DNA from: Roseateles koreensis
GTDB lineage: Bacteria > Pseudomonadota > Gammaproteobacteria > Burkholderiales > Burkholderiaceae_C
DNA length: 64,000 nt
Reading direction: 5' to 3'
Assembly: GCF_028595305.1 (NCBI RefSeq)
Contig: NZ_JAQQXS010000004.1
Span: 186,001 to 250,000 of the forward strand
The translations under genes were made by a program, and so were the position numbers. The notes under the pieces were generated by a model. It did no database searches and had not been told where the DNA came from. It was given only the letters and a program-made list of their open reading frames with translations. Shown here one piece after another: positions 8,414 to 17,428 of this stretch; position 1 is the stretch's first letter; the number at the start of each line of letters is the position of its first letter.

Positions 8414-9484
8414 ATGCATATCGGCATCCTGACCGGCGGGGGCGATTGCCCTGGGCTCAATGCGGTGATTCGGGCCGTGACCCTGGCCTTGCTGCAAAAC
8501 GGCGCGTCTCGGGTGACCGGCATACGGCGTGGCTTTCTGGGCCTCTTGAACCGCGATACAACGGCCTTGGACGCGGCCGCGGTCGCTGGCATCCTTGCTC
8601 AGGGCGGCACTATGTTGGGCACCCACAATCGTTGCGACCCGTTTCACTATTTCGGCGCGGGCGGGGCGGACTGCTCTGAGCGTGCGCTGGCCACGGTGCG
8701 CCAACTCGGGCTAGACGGCCTGGTGATCATCGGCGGCGATGGCACGATGAATATTGCCCAAGGCTTCGCCCAACTGGGCGTGCCGATTGTTGGCGTGCCC
8801 AAGACCATCGACAACGATATCTGCCACAACGAGCGCAGTTTCGGTTTCGACAGCGCCGTGGCGGTGGTGGCCGAAGCCTTGGACCGGCTTGACACCACGG
8901 CACGCAGCCATGGCCGCGTGATGATTGTCGAGACCATGGGGCGCTATGCGGGCTGGATTGCCCTGGAAGGCGGCTTGGCCGGCGGCGCGCATCAAATTCT
9001 CCTGCCCGAGTTGCCTTACCAGTTGGACGCTGTGGCAGCGCTTTGCCGACAGCGCGAGCAGGCGGACGGGCCCGGCCATACGTTGATCTGCATCGCCGAA
9101 GGGGCGCGTGCGCAAGATGGTGATTTGAGTGTGGCGCAAACGCTGGTGGACAGCCCCGACCCGGTGCGCCTGGGTGGGGTCGGGCACTTGTTGGCGCGGC
9201 AACTGGCACCTTTGTTGCAAAGCGAGGTGCGTGCCACCTTGCTGGGCCATGTGCAGCGCGGTGGCTCCCCCACGCCCTTTGACCGTGTTTTGGCCACCCG
9301 CTTTGGGCATGCCGCCGCGCAGTGCGTTCAGCGGGGTGAGTGGGGCGGCATGGTGGCGCTCGACAAGGGGGACATCATCCGCGTGCCGCTGAGCGCCGTG
9401 GCGGGGTGCAGCCGCCCGGTGCCTCTGGGGCATGAACTGCTGGTGGTCGCACGCAGCCTGGGCATCGGGCTTGGCGGGCCGTAA
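8414..9484 (+). CDS. pfkA: 6-phosphofructokinase (PfkA superfamily)
   Basis: 356 aa. It phosphorylates fructose 6-phosphate to the 1,6-bisphosphate in glycolysis. Motifs in order: phosphate-donor loop GGGDCPGLNAVIRAV near the start, GGDGT at residues 107-111, PKTIDND with Lys130 and catalytic Asp133, and ETMGRYAGWIAL for sugar phosphate binding; GHVQRGGSPTP lies near the C-terminus. The residue in GGDG corresponding to Gly104 of the E. coli enzyme is Gly, as in ATP users, while the position corresponding to Gly124 is Lys, as in pyrophosphate users. This mixed state is known in actinobacterial ATP enzymes, so ATP is the better guess, but the donor is not settled by sequence. The gene follows the orphan kinase by 31 nt and may share its transcript. 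Confidence 0.9.
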   Translation: MHIGILTGGGDCPGLNAVIRAVTLALLQNGASRVTGIRRGFLGLLNRDTTALDAAAVAGILAQGGTMLGTHNRCDPFHYFGAGGADCSERALATVRQLGLDGLVIIGGDGTMNIAQGFAQLGVPIVGVPKTIDNDICHNERSFGFDSAVAVVAEALDRLDTTARSHGRVMIVETMGRYAGWIALEGGLAGGAHQILLPELPYQLDAVAALCRQREQADGPGHTLICIAEGARAQDGDLSVAQTLVDSPDPVRLGGVGHLLARQLAPLLQSEVRATLLGHVQRGGSPTPFDRVLATRFGHAAAQCVQRGEWGGMVALDKGDIIRVPLSAVAGCSRPVPLGHELLVVARSLGIGLGGP

Positions 9485-9558
9485 TCTTGGGCTTGCGTGC
9501 GGCGTGGGTGTTCTGTGGTTGAATTCGCCGACCTTGTCATTGATGACCTTTTCCCGCC

Positions 9559-10785
9559 ATGGATCCTGTTCACGCCATACGTCAGTTCAATCAGGGGCGT
9601 GAGCCGGAGCGGCTGCGCTTGAAATACCGCCGCATGCGCGCGGACAGCTTTTCTTTCTTTCGCGGCAGCTGCCATCTTTTTTATGCCGAACTGCCGGCCA
9701 TCCTTGCCGCCAAGCCCGCGCCAGCGGTTTGGGCCTGTGGCGATTTGCACTTGGAGAACTTTGGTAGCTACAAAGGCGATGATCGCAAGATTACCTTCGA
9801 CATCAACGACTTTGACGAGGCGGCGCTGCTCCCCGCAAGTTGGGATGCGGTGCGCCTGCTCAGCAGCGTGTTCTTGGCGGCGCCGGGTTTGGGTTTGGAC
9901 GAGCGCGGCATACAAACGCTGTGTCAGCAATTCCTGATCCACTATGCCAGCGCACTGGCCGACGGGCGTATTTTTCAGATTTCCAACGAAGGCGTGGGGG
10001 CCGATGAGGCTGCGCAGTGCGACCCGGTGCGCAAATTGCTGAAGACTTTGGCGGCGCGCAAACGCCAGGACTTTCTGGACAAACGAACCTCGCTGGACCT
10101 AGGACAGCGCCGGTTGCGGCTCCAGCCCGACAAGGTGTTGCCGGCCAGTGCCCAGCAGACCGAGGCGGTGCGGGCTTTCATGCAAGGTTTTGCCACCACC
10201 CAGCCCGACCCTCACTTCTACAAATTGTTGGATGTGGGGCGGCGGGTTGCGGGCACGGGCAGCCTGGGGATTCAGCGTTATGTGTTACTTGTCGCGGGTA
10301 AGGGCTCGCCCGATGGCAACTATCTGCTGGACCTGAAGCAGGCCTTGCCGTCGTCGGTCAGCCCGCGAGCCCCTAACGGTCAGCCCGCGTGGATCGACGA
10401 AGCCGAGCGTGTCGTCACCTTGCAGAACCGTTTGCAGGCAAAGCCCATGGCGTTTTTGCGCGCGGTCGAACTGGACGGGCAAGCCTTTGTCTTGCGTGCC
10501 CTGCAGCCCACGGAAGATCGGCTCGACCTGCGCAGCGCAAAACTCAAATCCGACGACCTGGAGACCGTGCTGGCGATGATGGGCAAGCTCCTGGCCTGGA
10601 TGCAACTGCGCGGTGCGGCGTCTCAAGGCGCTGCAGCCTCGGATGAATTGATGGTTTTTGGCCGAGCCGCACCCACATGGCGGGACGACTGGTTGGCCGC
10701 GGCGCAGGCCTGTGCAGCGCGGGCGGTTCAAGACTCAGTGGCTTTCAACATGGCCTATGACCAAGGTTTTTTCAATGCGGCCTGA
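9559..10785 (+). CDS. DUF2252 family protein (kinase-like fold motifs)
   Basis: 408 aa cytosolic protein of the DUF2252 family. It carries the family hallmarks near the N-terminus: RMRADSFSFFRG, then CGDLHLENFGSYKG and, 20 residues later, ITFDINDFDEA. The GDxHxxN and DxD-like pairs resemble the catalytic and metal-binding loops of aminoglycoside-phosphotransferase-like folds, so a phosphotransfer role is plausible but unproven. The C-terminal portion contains a VLRALQPTEDR segment that also recurs in the family. The gene's last codons overlap the start of the SulP transporter gene by 11 nt, suggesting coupled expression. I know no established function; the linkage to an anion transporter is the main clue. 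Confidence 0.8.
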   Translation: MDPVHAIRQFNQGREPERLRLKYRRMRADSFSFFRGSCHLFYAELPAILAAKPAPAVWACGDLHLENFGSYKGDDRKITFDINDFDEAALLPASWDAVRLLSSVFLAAPGLGLDERGIQTLCQQFLIHYASALADGRIFQISNEGVGADEAAQCDPVRKLLKTLAARKRQDFLDKRTSLDLGQRRLRLQPDKVLPASAQQTEAVRAFMQGFATTQPDPHFYKLLDVGRRVAGTGSLGIQRYVLLVAGKGSPDGNYLLDLKQALPSSVSPRAPNGQPAWIDEAERVVTLQNRLQAKPMAFLRAVELDGQAFVLRALQPTEDRLDLRSAKLKSDDLETVLAMMGKLLAWMQLRGAASQGAAASDELMVFGRAAPTWRDDWLAAAQACAARAVQDSVAFNMAYDQGFFNAA

Positions 10786-12511
10786 CTCTCCTGACTCTGT
10801 TTCTTCGGCTCCTTCAGGGCGCTCGGTTCCTGCGTCGTCTGAAGTTGCCGCTGCGCCTGCCAGCCGGGCCACCACCCGCTGGAATGACGGGGTGGCCGGC
10901 CTTTGCGTGGCCGGCCTGTTGTTGCCGGAGGCGGTGGCCTATGCGGGCCTGGCGCATTTGCCGGTGTCCCACGGCTTGACGGCCATGTTGGTGGGTTTGG
11001 CCTTGTATGCCTTGCTCGGCGGCAGTCGCTTTGCGATTGTTGCGCCCACTTCGTCCACCGCCACTTTGTCTGCTGCGGCCGTGTTGTCTGCGCCTCAGTT
11101 GGTGGGCTTAGGCGGTGCCGCGCAGTTTGTGCAGGCAAGCATGGGCTTGGCGCTGCTGGCGGGGGGCTTACTGTGTCTGCTGGCTTGGGCGCGCCAAGGG
11201 CAGTTGTCGGCGTTTGTCTCACGCCCGGTGTTGCGCGGTTTTGCGTTTGCGCTGGCGATTTCCATCGTCATCAAGCAATTGCCGGACGCTCTGGGTTTGC
11301 AACTCCCGGCGGGTGTGAGCCACGACCCCTTGCAGATCTTGGCCTATGCCTTGACCCATCCGCAGGCTTGGCATGGGCCCAGCGTCGCGGTGGCGGGTGC
11401 TGCCGGATTGGCCGTTTTTGTCTTGCGGCGTTGGCCGCGCCTACCGGCCACGTTGTTGGTGATTGTTGTGGCCATTTGGGCGGCCCATGGGTTTGATCTT
11501 CAATCCCTGGGCGTGGCGGAGGTGGGGGCGGTGGAGGCGCCGCAGTTCAAACCGGCCTGGCCGACGTTGACGATGTCCGTGTGGTTACAACTCGCTGAAC
11601 TGGCCTTCGGTTTGGTGGTGCTGATCTTTGCCGAGTCCTGGGGCAGCATGCGCTCGCTGGCCCTGGCCCACGGCGATACCCTCAATCCGGACCGCGAATT
11701 GCTGGTGCTGGGGGCCTGCAATATGGCCTCCGCACTGCTGCAAGGCATGCCCGTTGGCGCGGGCTTCTCGGCCAGTGCCGCCAATGCATCTGCGGGGGCG
11801 GTGAGCCGCTGGGCCGGCTTTGTCGCGCTGCTCGCCAGCGCACTGGCGCTGTGGTTGGCGCTGCCCAGCCTGCATGCGCTGCCCCGCCCGGTGTTGGCGG
11901 TGGCTGTCATCACAGCCTTGGTCCATGCGCTCAATCCCCGGCCGCTGTTGCAACTCTGGCGCATGAACCGAGACCGCGTGCTGTTGCTGGCCGCCGGTTT
12001 GGCGGTCTTGGTTTTCGGCGTGTTGCACGGCATGTTGGCCGCGATTGCCTTGTCCCTGGTTGTGGCGCTGCGCCGCTTCAGCCAGCCGGTGGTTCATGAA
12101 TTGGTTGAAATGGGGCAGACCCGCAACTTTGTGGTGCTCACCCCCAGCAATGCGGCCGCAGTGGTGCCCAGTTTGCTGGTGCTGCGCCCGGAAGAGCCGC
12201 TCTTTTTCGCGAGTGCAGAACGAGTGGTTGCTGATGTCATGGGTCGGGTGCGCGGGCGCGACGGGCTGCTCTGCGTGATTCTGAGCCTGGAGGAAAGCTC
12301 AGACCTGGACAGCACCGCCGTCGAGTGTTTGCTGGAACTGGACCAGCGCTTGCGCAGCCGTGGCGTCACCCTGGTGCTGTCACGGGTGAAGGAGGCGGTG
12401 CGCGAGTTATTGACCCGCTGGGACCCGCAAGGTCTTGGCGCGCCGGAGCGAATGTTCTGGAGCGTGGCCGACGCGGTGGCCGGCAGCCTCAAGCCGGCAA
12501 ACCGCGCGTAG
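10775..12511 (+). CDS. SulP family anion transporter with STAS domain
   Basis: 578 aa. After a Ser/Ala/Pro-rich cytosolic start, ten or more membrane segments cover about residues 35-430, beginning with the SulP signature GVAGLCVAGLLLPEAVAYAG. A cytosolic STAS domain fills the C-terminus (VVLTPSNAA to SLKPAN), including the DSTAVECLLELDQRL segment. Typical substrates of the family are sulfate, bicarbonate and dicarboxylates. Start 10775 was chosen because it lies just before the stop of the DUF2252 gene (11-nt overlap) and leaves a normal-length SulP N-terminus; the frame is open further upstream but would run deep into that gene. Substrate cannot be read from the sequence. Confidence 0.85.
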   Translation: MRPDSPDSVSSAPSGRSVPASSEVAAAPASRATTRWNDGVAGLCVAGLLLPEAVAYAGLAHLPVSHGLTAMLVGLALYALLGGSRFAIVAPTSSTATLSAAAVLSAPQLVGLGGAAQFVQASMGLALLAGGLLCLLAWARQGQLSAFVSRPVLRGFAFALAISIVIKQLPDALGLQLPAGVSHDPLQILAYALTHPQAWHGPSVAVAGAAGLAVFVLRRWPRLPATLLVIVVAIWAAHGFDLQSLGVAEVGAVEAPQFKPAWPTLTMSVWLQLAELAFGLVVLIFAESWGSMRSLALAHGDTLNPDRELLVLGACNMASALLQGMPVGAGFSASAANASAGAVSRWAGFVALLASALALWLALPSLHALPRPVLAVAVITALVHALNPRPLLQLWRMNRDRVLLLAAGLAVLVFGVLHGMLAAIALSLVVALRRFSQPVVHELVEMGQTRNFVVLTPSNAAAVVPSLLVLRPEEPLFFASAERVVADVMGRVRGRDGLLCVILSLEESSDLDSTAVECLLELDQRLRSRGVTLVLSRVKEAVRELLTRWDPQGLGAPERMFWSVADAVAGSLKPANRA

Positions 12512-12524
12512 GACCTTCAGGGTT

Positions 12525-14333
12525 TCAGAAAGTTTCCCAATCACCGTCAGCCTGCTGAGATGCCGGGGCCGGCGCAGCGCGCGGTGCCGCGGCCACGCGG
12601 GTCGGCGCAGGTGTGGGTTTAGTCCGGGTGTCGCTGGATGTATTGGCGGTGGCCGTCGCTGTCGGGCGCGCAGGCACATTGGCGGGTGCCCTTGGCGTGA
12701 TGGCACGCGCTGTCGGCGCTGGGGCTTGCCGTGGCGCCATGGCGCTTGCTGTGGGCGTTATCACCGCAGCTGATCGTCCCGCTGTGCCGGCACTGCTCTG
12801 CAGCTTGAAGCCGCTCATCAAGGTGGCCAGTTTGCCGGCTTGCTCCCGCAGTGACTCAGCGGCGGCGGCGCTTTGCTCGACCAGGGCGGCGTTTTGCTGG
12901 GTCATTTGATCAAGCTGGCTGACAGAGCCGTTCACCGATCCGATGCCGTCGCTTTGCTCCACCGTACTGGCGCGAATTTCTCCGATGATGTCGCCCACCT
13001 TGCCGACGCTGGAAACAATTTCCTCCATCGTGCTGCCGGCGTTCTGGACCAGCCGGGCACCGGCCTCGACGCGCTCCACGCTGGCGCCGATCAAGGTCTT
13101 GATTTCGCGGGCGGCTTCCGCTGAACGTTGGGCCAGGGATCGCACTTCACCCGCCACCACCGCAAAGCCGCGGCCCTGCTCGCCGGCTCGGGCCGCTTCC
13201 ACTGCGGCATTCAAGGCCAGGATATTGGTCTGGAAGGCGATGCCATCGATCACGCCGATGATTTCGCTGATCTTGCGCGAGCTGGTGTTGATTTCGTCCA
13301 TGGTCGCTACCACTTCGCCCACCACCTCACCGCCGCGCTGGGCCACTTGTGCGGCGCTATTGGCCAGGCTGTTGGCGGTGGCGGCGTTGTCGGCGCTTTG
13401 GCGTACCGTGCCTGTCAACTGGCTCATGGCCGTTGCGGCCTGCTGCAAGTTGGAGGCGGTCTGCTCGGTGCGCTGGCTCAAGTCCAGGTTGCCGCTGGCG
13501 ATTTCGCTGCTGGCGGTTTGTATGCTGTCCGTGCTGTGCCGCACTTCGCTGACGACGCGGTTCAAGCCGTCTTGCATGCCACTCAGGGAGCGTTGCACAT
13601 CACCGATTTCATCATTGCGGTTGACCTCGATGGGCACACTCAGGTCGCCGCCGCCAATGCGCTCTGCCTGCCGTGCGAGACGGTTCAAGGGGCTGGTGAT
13701 GGAGCGGCTGAGGAAGTAGGTGGAAATGGCCAGACCGATGACGATGGCAACCATCACTGCTGACACCGACCAGACGGTGCGCATGCGTTGCGCGGCGGCG
13801 CTCTCGCGGGCCGCCAGCGAGCGTTCTTCTTCGAGTTTGACGAAGTGTTGCTGTGCGTCCAGGTACACATCGATGGCCGGTTGCATGCGCGAGGTCAGGG
13901 CGGTCATGGCACCTGCCATATCGCCATCAGCCTTCAGCTTATTGACTTCGCCGCGGATGCCAATGTAGGCACTGCGCGCTTGCGCAATTTTGGCCATGGC
14001 GCTCTTCTCTGCGTCGTCGGTGACCAGGCTTTCGAGTGTTTTCTGGATATCGTTGACGGCGATGGCCGTCGCCGCAATTTCTGGCTTGAAGTGTTGGACC
14101 ACCACTGGGTCGCCGCTGAGCACGCCGGCGTAGGTGCGGGCGGCATTCAGCTCCGTCATGCCGCGCCAGCGCAGGGCCAACTCGAAAATGGATTGTTGCT
14201 GCGCCTGCGAGACCAGGGACGTGGAAATCAGCGACTGCGTGCGCGTGTAGGTGACCGTGGTCATCAAGGTCACAAAGATGGCCAGTGCGGCGACGGGCAA
14301 CCAGAGCTTGGTGGAAATGGTGAGGGATTTCAT
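12525..14333 (-). CDS. Methyl-accepting chemotaxis protein with four-helix-bundle sensor
   Basis: 602 aa chemoreceptor. A membrane segment at residues 8-30 precedes a periplasmic helical region (about 35-190) of the 4HB_MCP type; a second membrane segment lies near 190-212. A HAMP domain follows, then the long signalling coiled coil with the tip sequence [20 protein letters not shown] and [21 protein letters not shown] Pro/Ala/Thr-rich flexible tail ends in DWETF, the pentapeptide that tethers CheR and CheB in Tar/Tsr-type receptors. The start at 14333 has GGAAAG 6 nt upstream; a start 12 nt earlier lacks this. It stands alone, convergent with the SulP gene at a 13-bp gap. The ligand is unknown. 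Confidence 0.93.
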   Translation of the reverse strand: MKSLTISTKLWLPVAALAIFVTLMTTVTYTRTQSLISTSLVSQAQQQSIFELALRWRGMTELNAARTYAGVLSGDPVVVQHFKPEIAATAIAVNDIQKTLESLVTDDAEKSAMAKIAQARSAYIGIRGEVNKLKADGDMAGAMTALTSRMQPAIDVYLDAQQHFVKLEEERSLAARESAAAQRMRTVWSVSAVMVAIVIGLAISTYFLSRSITSPLNRLARQAERIGGGDLSVPIEVNRNDEIGDVQRSLSGMQDGLNRVVSEVRHSTDSIQTASSEIASGNLDLSQRTEQTASNLQQAATAMSQLTGTVRQSADNAATANSLANSAAQVAQRGGEVVGEVVATMDEINTSSRKISEIIGVIDGIAFQTNILALNAAVEAARAGEQGRGFAVVAGEVRSLAQRSAEAAREIKTLIGASVERVEAGARLVQNAGSTMEEIVSSVGKVGDIIGEIRASTVEQSDGIGSVNGSVSQLDQMTQQNAALVEQSAAAAESLREQAGKLATLMSGFKLQSSAGTAGRSAAVITPTASAMAPRQAPAPTARAITPRAPANVPARPTATATANTSSDTRTKPTPAPTRVAAAPRAAPAPASQQADGDWETF

Positions 14334-14617
14334 GGCACTTTCCAACTTTTATCGTTTCATTTATGGAGATTGGAATGGCGGGTCGCCGCGCTTGTCTCTT
14401 CAGCAGATTTTCGGTGTCATGTCATGTGCGATACAACGCAAAGACACCGGCCGTTTTGAGGATAACGTTCAAACTGCACACCATATGGCAATGAAGCGCC
14501 GCTCCTGCCCGCTACTTTTGCGTTTTCAATGCAGTCTTCAGATTTTTTGCCCTGGGCGCAGATGCTTGGGTTCAAGCTGTTAGGCTGCGCTCATTTGTCA
14601 GCTTTTCGCCTGCCACC

Positions 14618-15397
14618 ATGAGCTTCTTGGCCATTGACATCGGGAACACGCGCTTGAAATGGGCGCTCTATGCCGCCCCCCAACCCGGGGCTGCGTTGTT
14701 GGCGCATGGCGCAGTTTTTCTTGAAAACATTGAGCAGTTGGCTGAAAGCGATTGGCGCAAGCTTCCGGTGCCGCACAGTGTGCTGGGCTGCAATGTGGCC
14801 GGGGACGCAATGCGTCGCCGCGTTGAAGAGCAGTTGGAACTGTGGGACGTTGAGCCGCGCTGGGTGGTTTCCAGCGCCCATGCTGGTGGCGTGATCAACG
14901 GCTATGACCATCCCGGCCGCTTGGGCGTGGACCGATTTGTGGCCTTGATCGGCGCCCGCTGGCATGTGATGCAGCGGTGCAAGGCTGAGCAACCCGGGCG
15001 AGCCGCGCTGGTGGTGATGGTTGGCACCGCAGTCACCGTCGATGCACTGGACGAGCATGGCCGATTTTTGGGTGGTTTGATCTTGCCCGGCCACGGCATC
15101 ATGCTGCGCGCCCTGGAGGGTGGCACGGCTGGCTTGCGCGTGCCCACGGGTGAAGTGAGTGAGTTCCCCACCAACACGTCCGACGCATTGACCAGCGGCG
15201 GTACATACGCAATCACCGGTGCCATTGAGCGCATGCATCGGCATTTGCATAAGCGGGTGGGTCACACGCCGCTGACCTTGATGACCGGGGGCGCGGGCTG
15301 GAAGGTGTCGCCCACCCTGGAGATTCCGCATGAGTTGGTGGACTCATTGATCTTCGAAGGTATGTTGGCGCTGCAGTCGCACCGGCTGGCGTTGTAG
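14618..15397 (+). CDS. coaX: Type III pantothenate kinase
   Basis: 259 aa, the usual CoaX length. It phosphorylates pantothenate in the first committed step of coenzyme A synthesis and belongs to the ASKHA fold. Visible motifs: the N-terminal phosphate loop [14 protein letters not shown], the substrate segment [17 protein letters not shown], and the second phosphate loop [19 protein letters not shown] lies near the end. Type III kinases are not inhibited by CoA and need a monovalent cation. The 284-nt region upstream separates it from the divergent chemoreceptor and holds no gene that I can support. In many relatives the gene follows birA; here that partner is absent. Confidence 0.95.
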   Translation: MSFLAIDIGNTRLKWALYAAPQPGAALLAHGAVFLENIEQLAESDWRKLPVPHSVLGCNVAGDAMRRRVEEQLELWDVEPRWVVSSAHAGGVINGYDHPGRLGVDRFVALIGARWHVMQRCKAEQPGRAALVVMVGTAVTVDALDEHGRFLGGLILPGHGIMLRALEGGTAGLRVPTGEVSEFPTNTSDALTSGGTYAITGAIERMHRHLHKRVGHTPLTLMTGGAGWKVSPTLEIPHELVDSLIFEGMLALQSHRLAL

Positions 15398-15517
15398 CCG
15401 CCCGCGCCGACGGTGCGCTCAATAAGGGCGGGCACGTCATAGGTTTTGGGGACGGAGCGGTTGAGGCTGTCCGCCTAGACTGAGTCACCGCCAGTTCCCA
15501 GCACCAAGGAGGTTGAC

Positions 15518-16552
15518 ATGCTTTCCTGTACCTGCTGCATCGTTCCCCAGGATGTGCTTAATCGTTTTGCAAACGACAAGAAATTGGCGCCTGAGTTGCG
15601 CAAGGCCGCTGCAGAGTCGGCCCGCCTATCGGCCGCTTTGCGCAGCCTGCGTGTGCAGGCCGGCGCCTTGACCGCTGTGAGTCAGGGCATGGGGGCCCAC
15701 ATCGCCGAACTGGCCGCATCGCCGAAGGTGACGGTGTACGACTGCAAAGGCACCCAGACCTTGCCCGGCACGCCAGTGCCCAGCCCCAAGACCTCCAAAG
15801 ACAGCACCGCCCAAACCAGTTTTGCCGAAACCACCGGGGTCGCCGCGTTTTACAAAAAGGTCTTTGCCCGGAACTCTATCGACAACGCGGGCATGACGAT
15901 GATGTCGTCCGTCCACTACGGCAAGCACTACAACAACGCCATGTGGAATGGCCTGCAGATGGTGTACGGCGACGGCGATGGCAAGCTGTTTCTCGACTTC
16001 ACCAAGGGCCATGATGTCATCGGGCATGAATTGACCCATGGCGTGACACAACACAGCCTGCAACTGGGCTATAGCGGCGACGCTGGGGGGCTCAACGAGA
16101 GCTTGTCTGATTGTTTTGGCAGCATGTTCAAGCAGTGGGAGGCGGGGCAGGACGCGCATACCGCCGACTGGTTGATTGGTGCCGACATCATGGGCCCTGT
16201 GGCCAAGAGCAAGGGCTATAGCTGCCTGCGCAATATGGCCAATCCGGCCGACAAGTCGGCGCTGGCGGCTCAGCCCACGCAATACGGGCAATTGACCCCG
16301 GGCATGGACCCGCACTACAGCAGTGGCCCGCCCAATCTGGCCTTTTGCACTGCCTGTGTGACCCTGGGCGGCAAGAGTTGGGAGAAAATCGGCCAAGTCT
16401 GGTACGCCGCCCTGACCACCTCCGGCGCAAACCCCACCATGAGCATGCCGCAGTTTGCCGCTCGCACCCGGCAGGTGGCCAGTCAGCTGTTTTCCGGGCA
16501 GGCGGTGGTCCTGGCTGCTGTCGACAAGGGTTGGAAGCTAGTGGGTTTGTAG
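15518..16552 (+). CDS. Protealysin-like M4 metalloprotease
   Basis: 344 aa zinc endopeptidase of the thermolysin (M4) family. The zinc site is HELTH at His170-His174 with the third ligand Glu194 in LNESLSD; the catalytic His is in DPHYSSG (His266). It lacks a Sec signal peptide and the large thermolysin prodomain. Instead the short N-terminus CTCCIVPQDVLNRFA resembles the small propeptide of protealysin-type enzymes, which act in the cytosol or leave by non-Sec routes. The ribosome site AAGGAGG lies 7 nt before the ATG. The next gene, in the same frame after an amber stop, looks like the matching inhibitor emfourin. Family assignment is firm; the protealysin subgroup is inferred from length, propeptide and neighbour. 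Confidence 0.9.
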   Translation: MLSCTCCIVPQDVLNRFANDKKLAPELRKAAAESARLSAALRSLRVQAGALTAVSQGMGAHIAELAASPKVTVYDCKGTQTLPGTPVPSPKTSKDSTAQTSFAETTGVAAFYKKVFARNSIDNAGMTMMSSVHYGKHYNNAMWNGLQMVYGDGDGKLFLDFTKGHDVIGHELTHGVTQHSLQLGYSGDAGGLNESLSDCFGSMFKQWEAGQDAHTADWLIGADIMGPVAKSKGYSCLRNMANPADKSALAAQPTQYGQLTPGMDPHYSSGPPNLAFCTACVTLGGKSWEKIGQVWYAALTTSGANPTMSMPQFAARTRQVASQLFSGQAVVLAAVDKGWKLVGL

Positions 16553-16606
16553 GCGAAATTTTCAGTTGAACTGGCGAACGATCCAGCAATCTGTGGGACT
16601 TGCCGC

Positions 16607-16945
16607 TTGATCAAGAAAAATTTTTCTGCGGATGCAGCCTTGCTTGACAGTGAACGGCTGACGCTTGAGCGCCTGGGTGGTCTTGCCGGTTTTGGCCTGC
16701 CTGGCTCGCGTTTGCGCAGCCGGGGCGAGTTGGTGGTGGCCGAACTGTCGGCCGCTGACAAGCTGCAGGTTGCGGCGCTTTTTGCTGCGCATCAGCAGAC
16801 TTCAGTCGCCTGCGCTATCCCGCCCGATGCCTTTCGTTACCGTCTGACGCGTCACGGTGAGCCAGCGCGGGCTGTGAGCATCGAGTTACAAGAGGCTCAA
16901 GTTCCTTCGGTACTGCGCGATTGTGTTCAGGACGAGCTTCTTTGA
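16607..16945 (+). CDS. Emfourin-like protealysin inhibitor (probable)
   Basis: 112 aa small acidic-to-neutral protein with no signal peptide. It contains LERLGGLAGFGLPG, then an ELSAADKLQVAALFA helix and a Tyr-containing strand FRYRLTRHG, which together recall emfourin, the proteinaceous M4 inhibitor encoded next to protealysin in Serratia. It directly follows the M4 protease gene, as emfourin genes do. The first available start is TTG at 16607, with only a weak GGGAC upstream. The frame is the same as that of the protease: from the TAG at 16550 it is open for 18 codons before the TTG. Without an alignment I hold the family call as probable. A cytosolic inhibitor would protect the cell from the unsecreted protease. 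Confidence 0.72.
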   Translation: MIKKNFSADAALLDSERLTLERLGGLAGFGLPGSRLRSRGELVVAELSAADKLQVAALFAAHQQTSVACAIPPDAFRYRLTRHGEPARAVSIELQEAQVPSVLRDCVQDELL

Positions 16946-17124
16946 CCCCTCGGTTTCCTTGGGCTGCCCTGTGTGGTTTTGTTGCTTTGTCGTCTTGCCA
17001 TCGAGGCCACCCGCATTTGCGCGAAAATCACCGATTCTGCGCAAGCAAATGACCACGAGATGGTTAACCGGAGCCCCCGTCGCGCAGGCCCCGACCCACC
17101 CTCGCCAACGACATCAGGATGATC

Positions 17125-17382
17125 ATGACCGAAGCAAGCCCCGCCACTACCAAGCCGCCTATCCCCGACCGCCTGGCCATTGACCCCCGCAGCCCGCATC
17201 ACAACGCGGCTGTCTTTGAGCACGAGATTGGCATTCGCCTGAACGACAAAGAGCGTTTCGACGTTGAAGAATACTGTGTCAGCGAAGGCTGGGTGATGGT
17301 GGCCGCAGCCAAGACCCGCGACCGCAAAGGCCGGCCTCTCATGATGAAGATCAAGGGCAAGGTCGAAGCGTTCTACCGCTGA
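17125..17382 (+). CDS. DUF3297 family small protein
   Basis: 85 aa protein of the DUF3297 family, widespread in proteobacteria and without a known function. The conserved core is visible: PIPDRLAIDPRSPHHN, FEHEIGIRLNDKERFDVEEY, CVSEGWVMVAAAKTRDRKGR, ending in GKVEAFYR. There is no signal peptide or membrane segment. A start at 17125 leaves AGGA about 5 nt upstream, better than the ATG at 17119 that abuts it. Codon use is like its neighbours. It sits alone between the protease/inhibitor pair and the metal exporter; I infer nothing from that context. Confidence 0.88.
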   Translation: MTEASPATTKPPIPDRLAIDPRSPHHNAAVFEHEIGIRLNDKERFDVEEYCVSEGWVMVAAAKTRDRKGRPLMMKIKGKVEAFYR

Positions 17383-17428
17383 ACCTTGTTGCAGCACCTT
17401 GCAGCACTCCGACACGATTGACAACAAG

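Noticed and set aside
14334-14617. Sigma-28 flagellar promoter for the chemoreceptor
   Set aside because: No TAAA/GCCGATAA pair at correct spacing; only weak partial matches.
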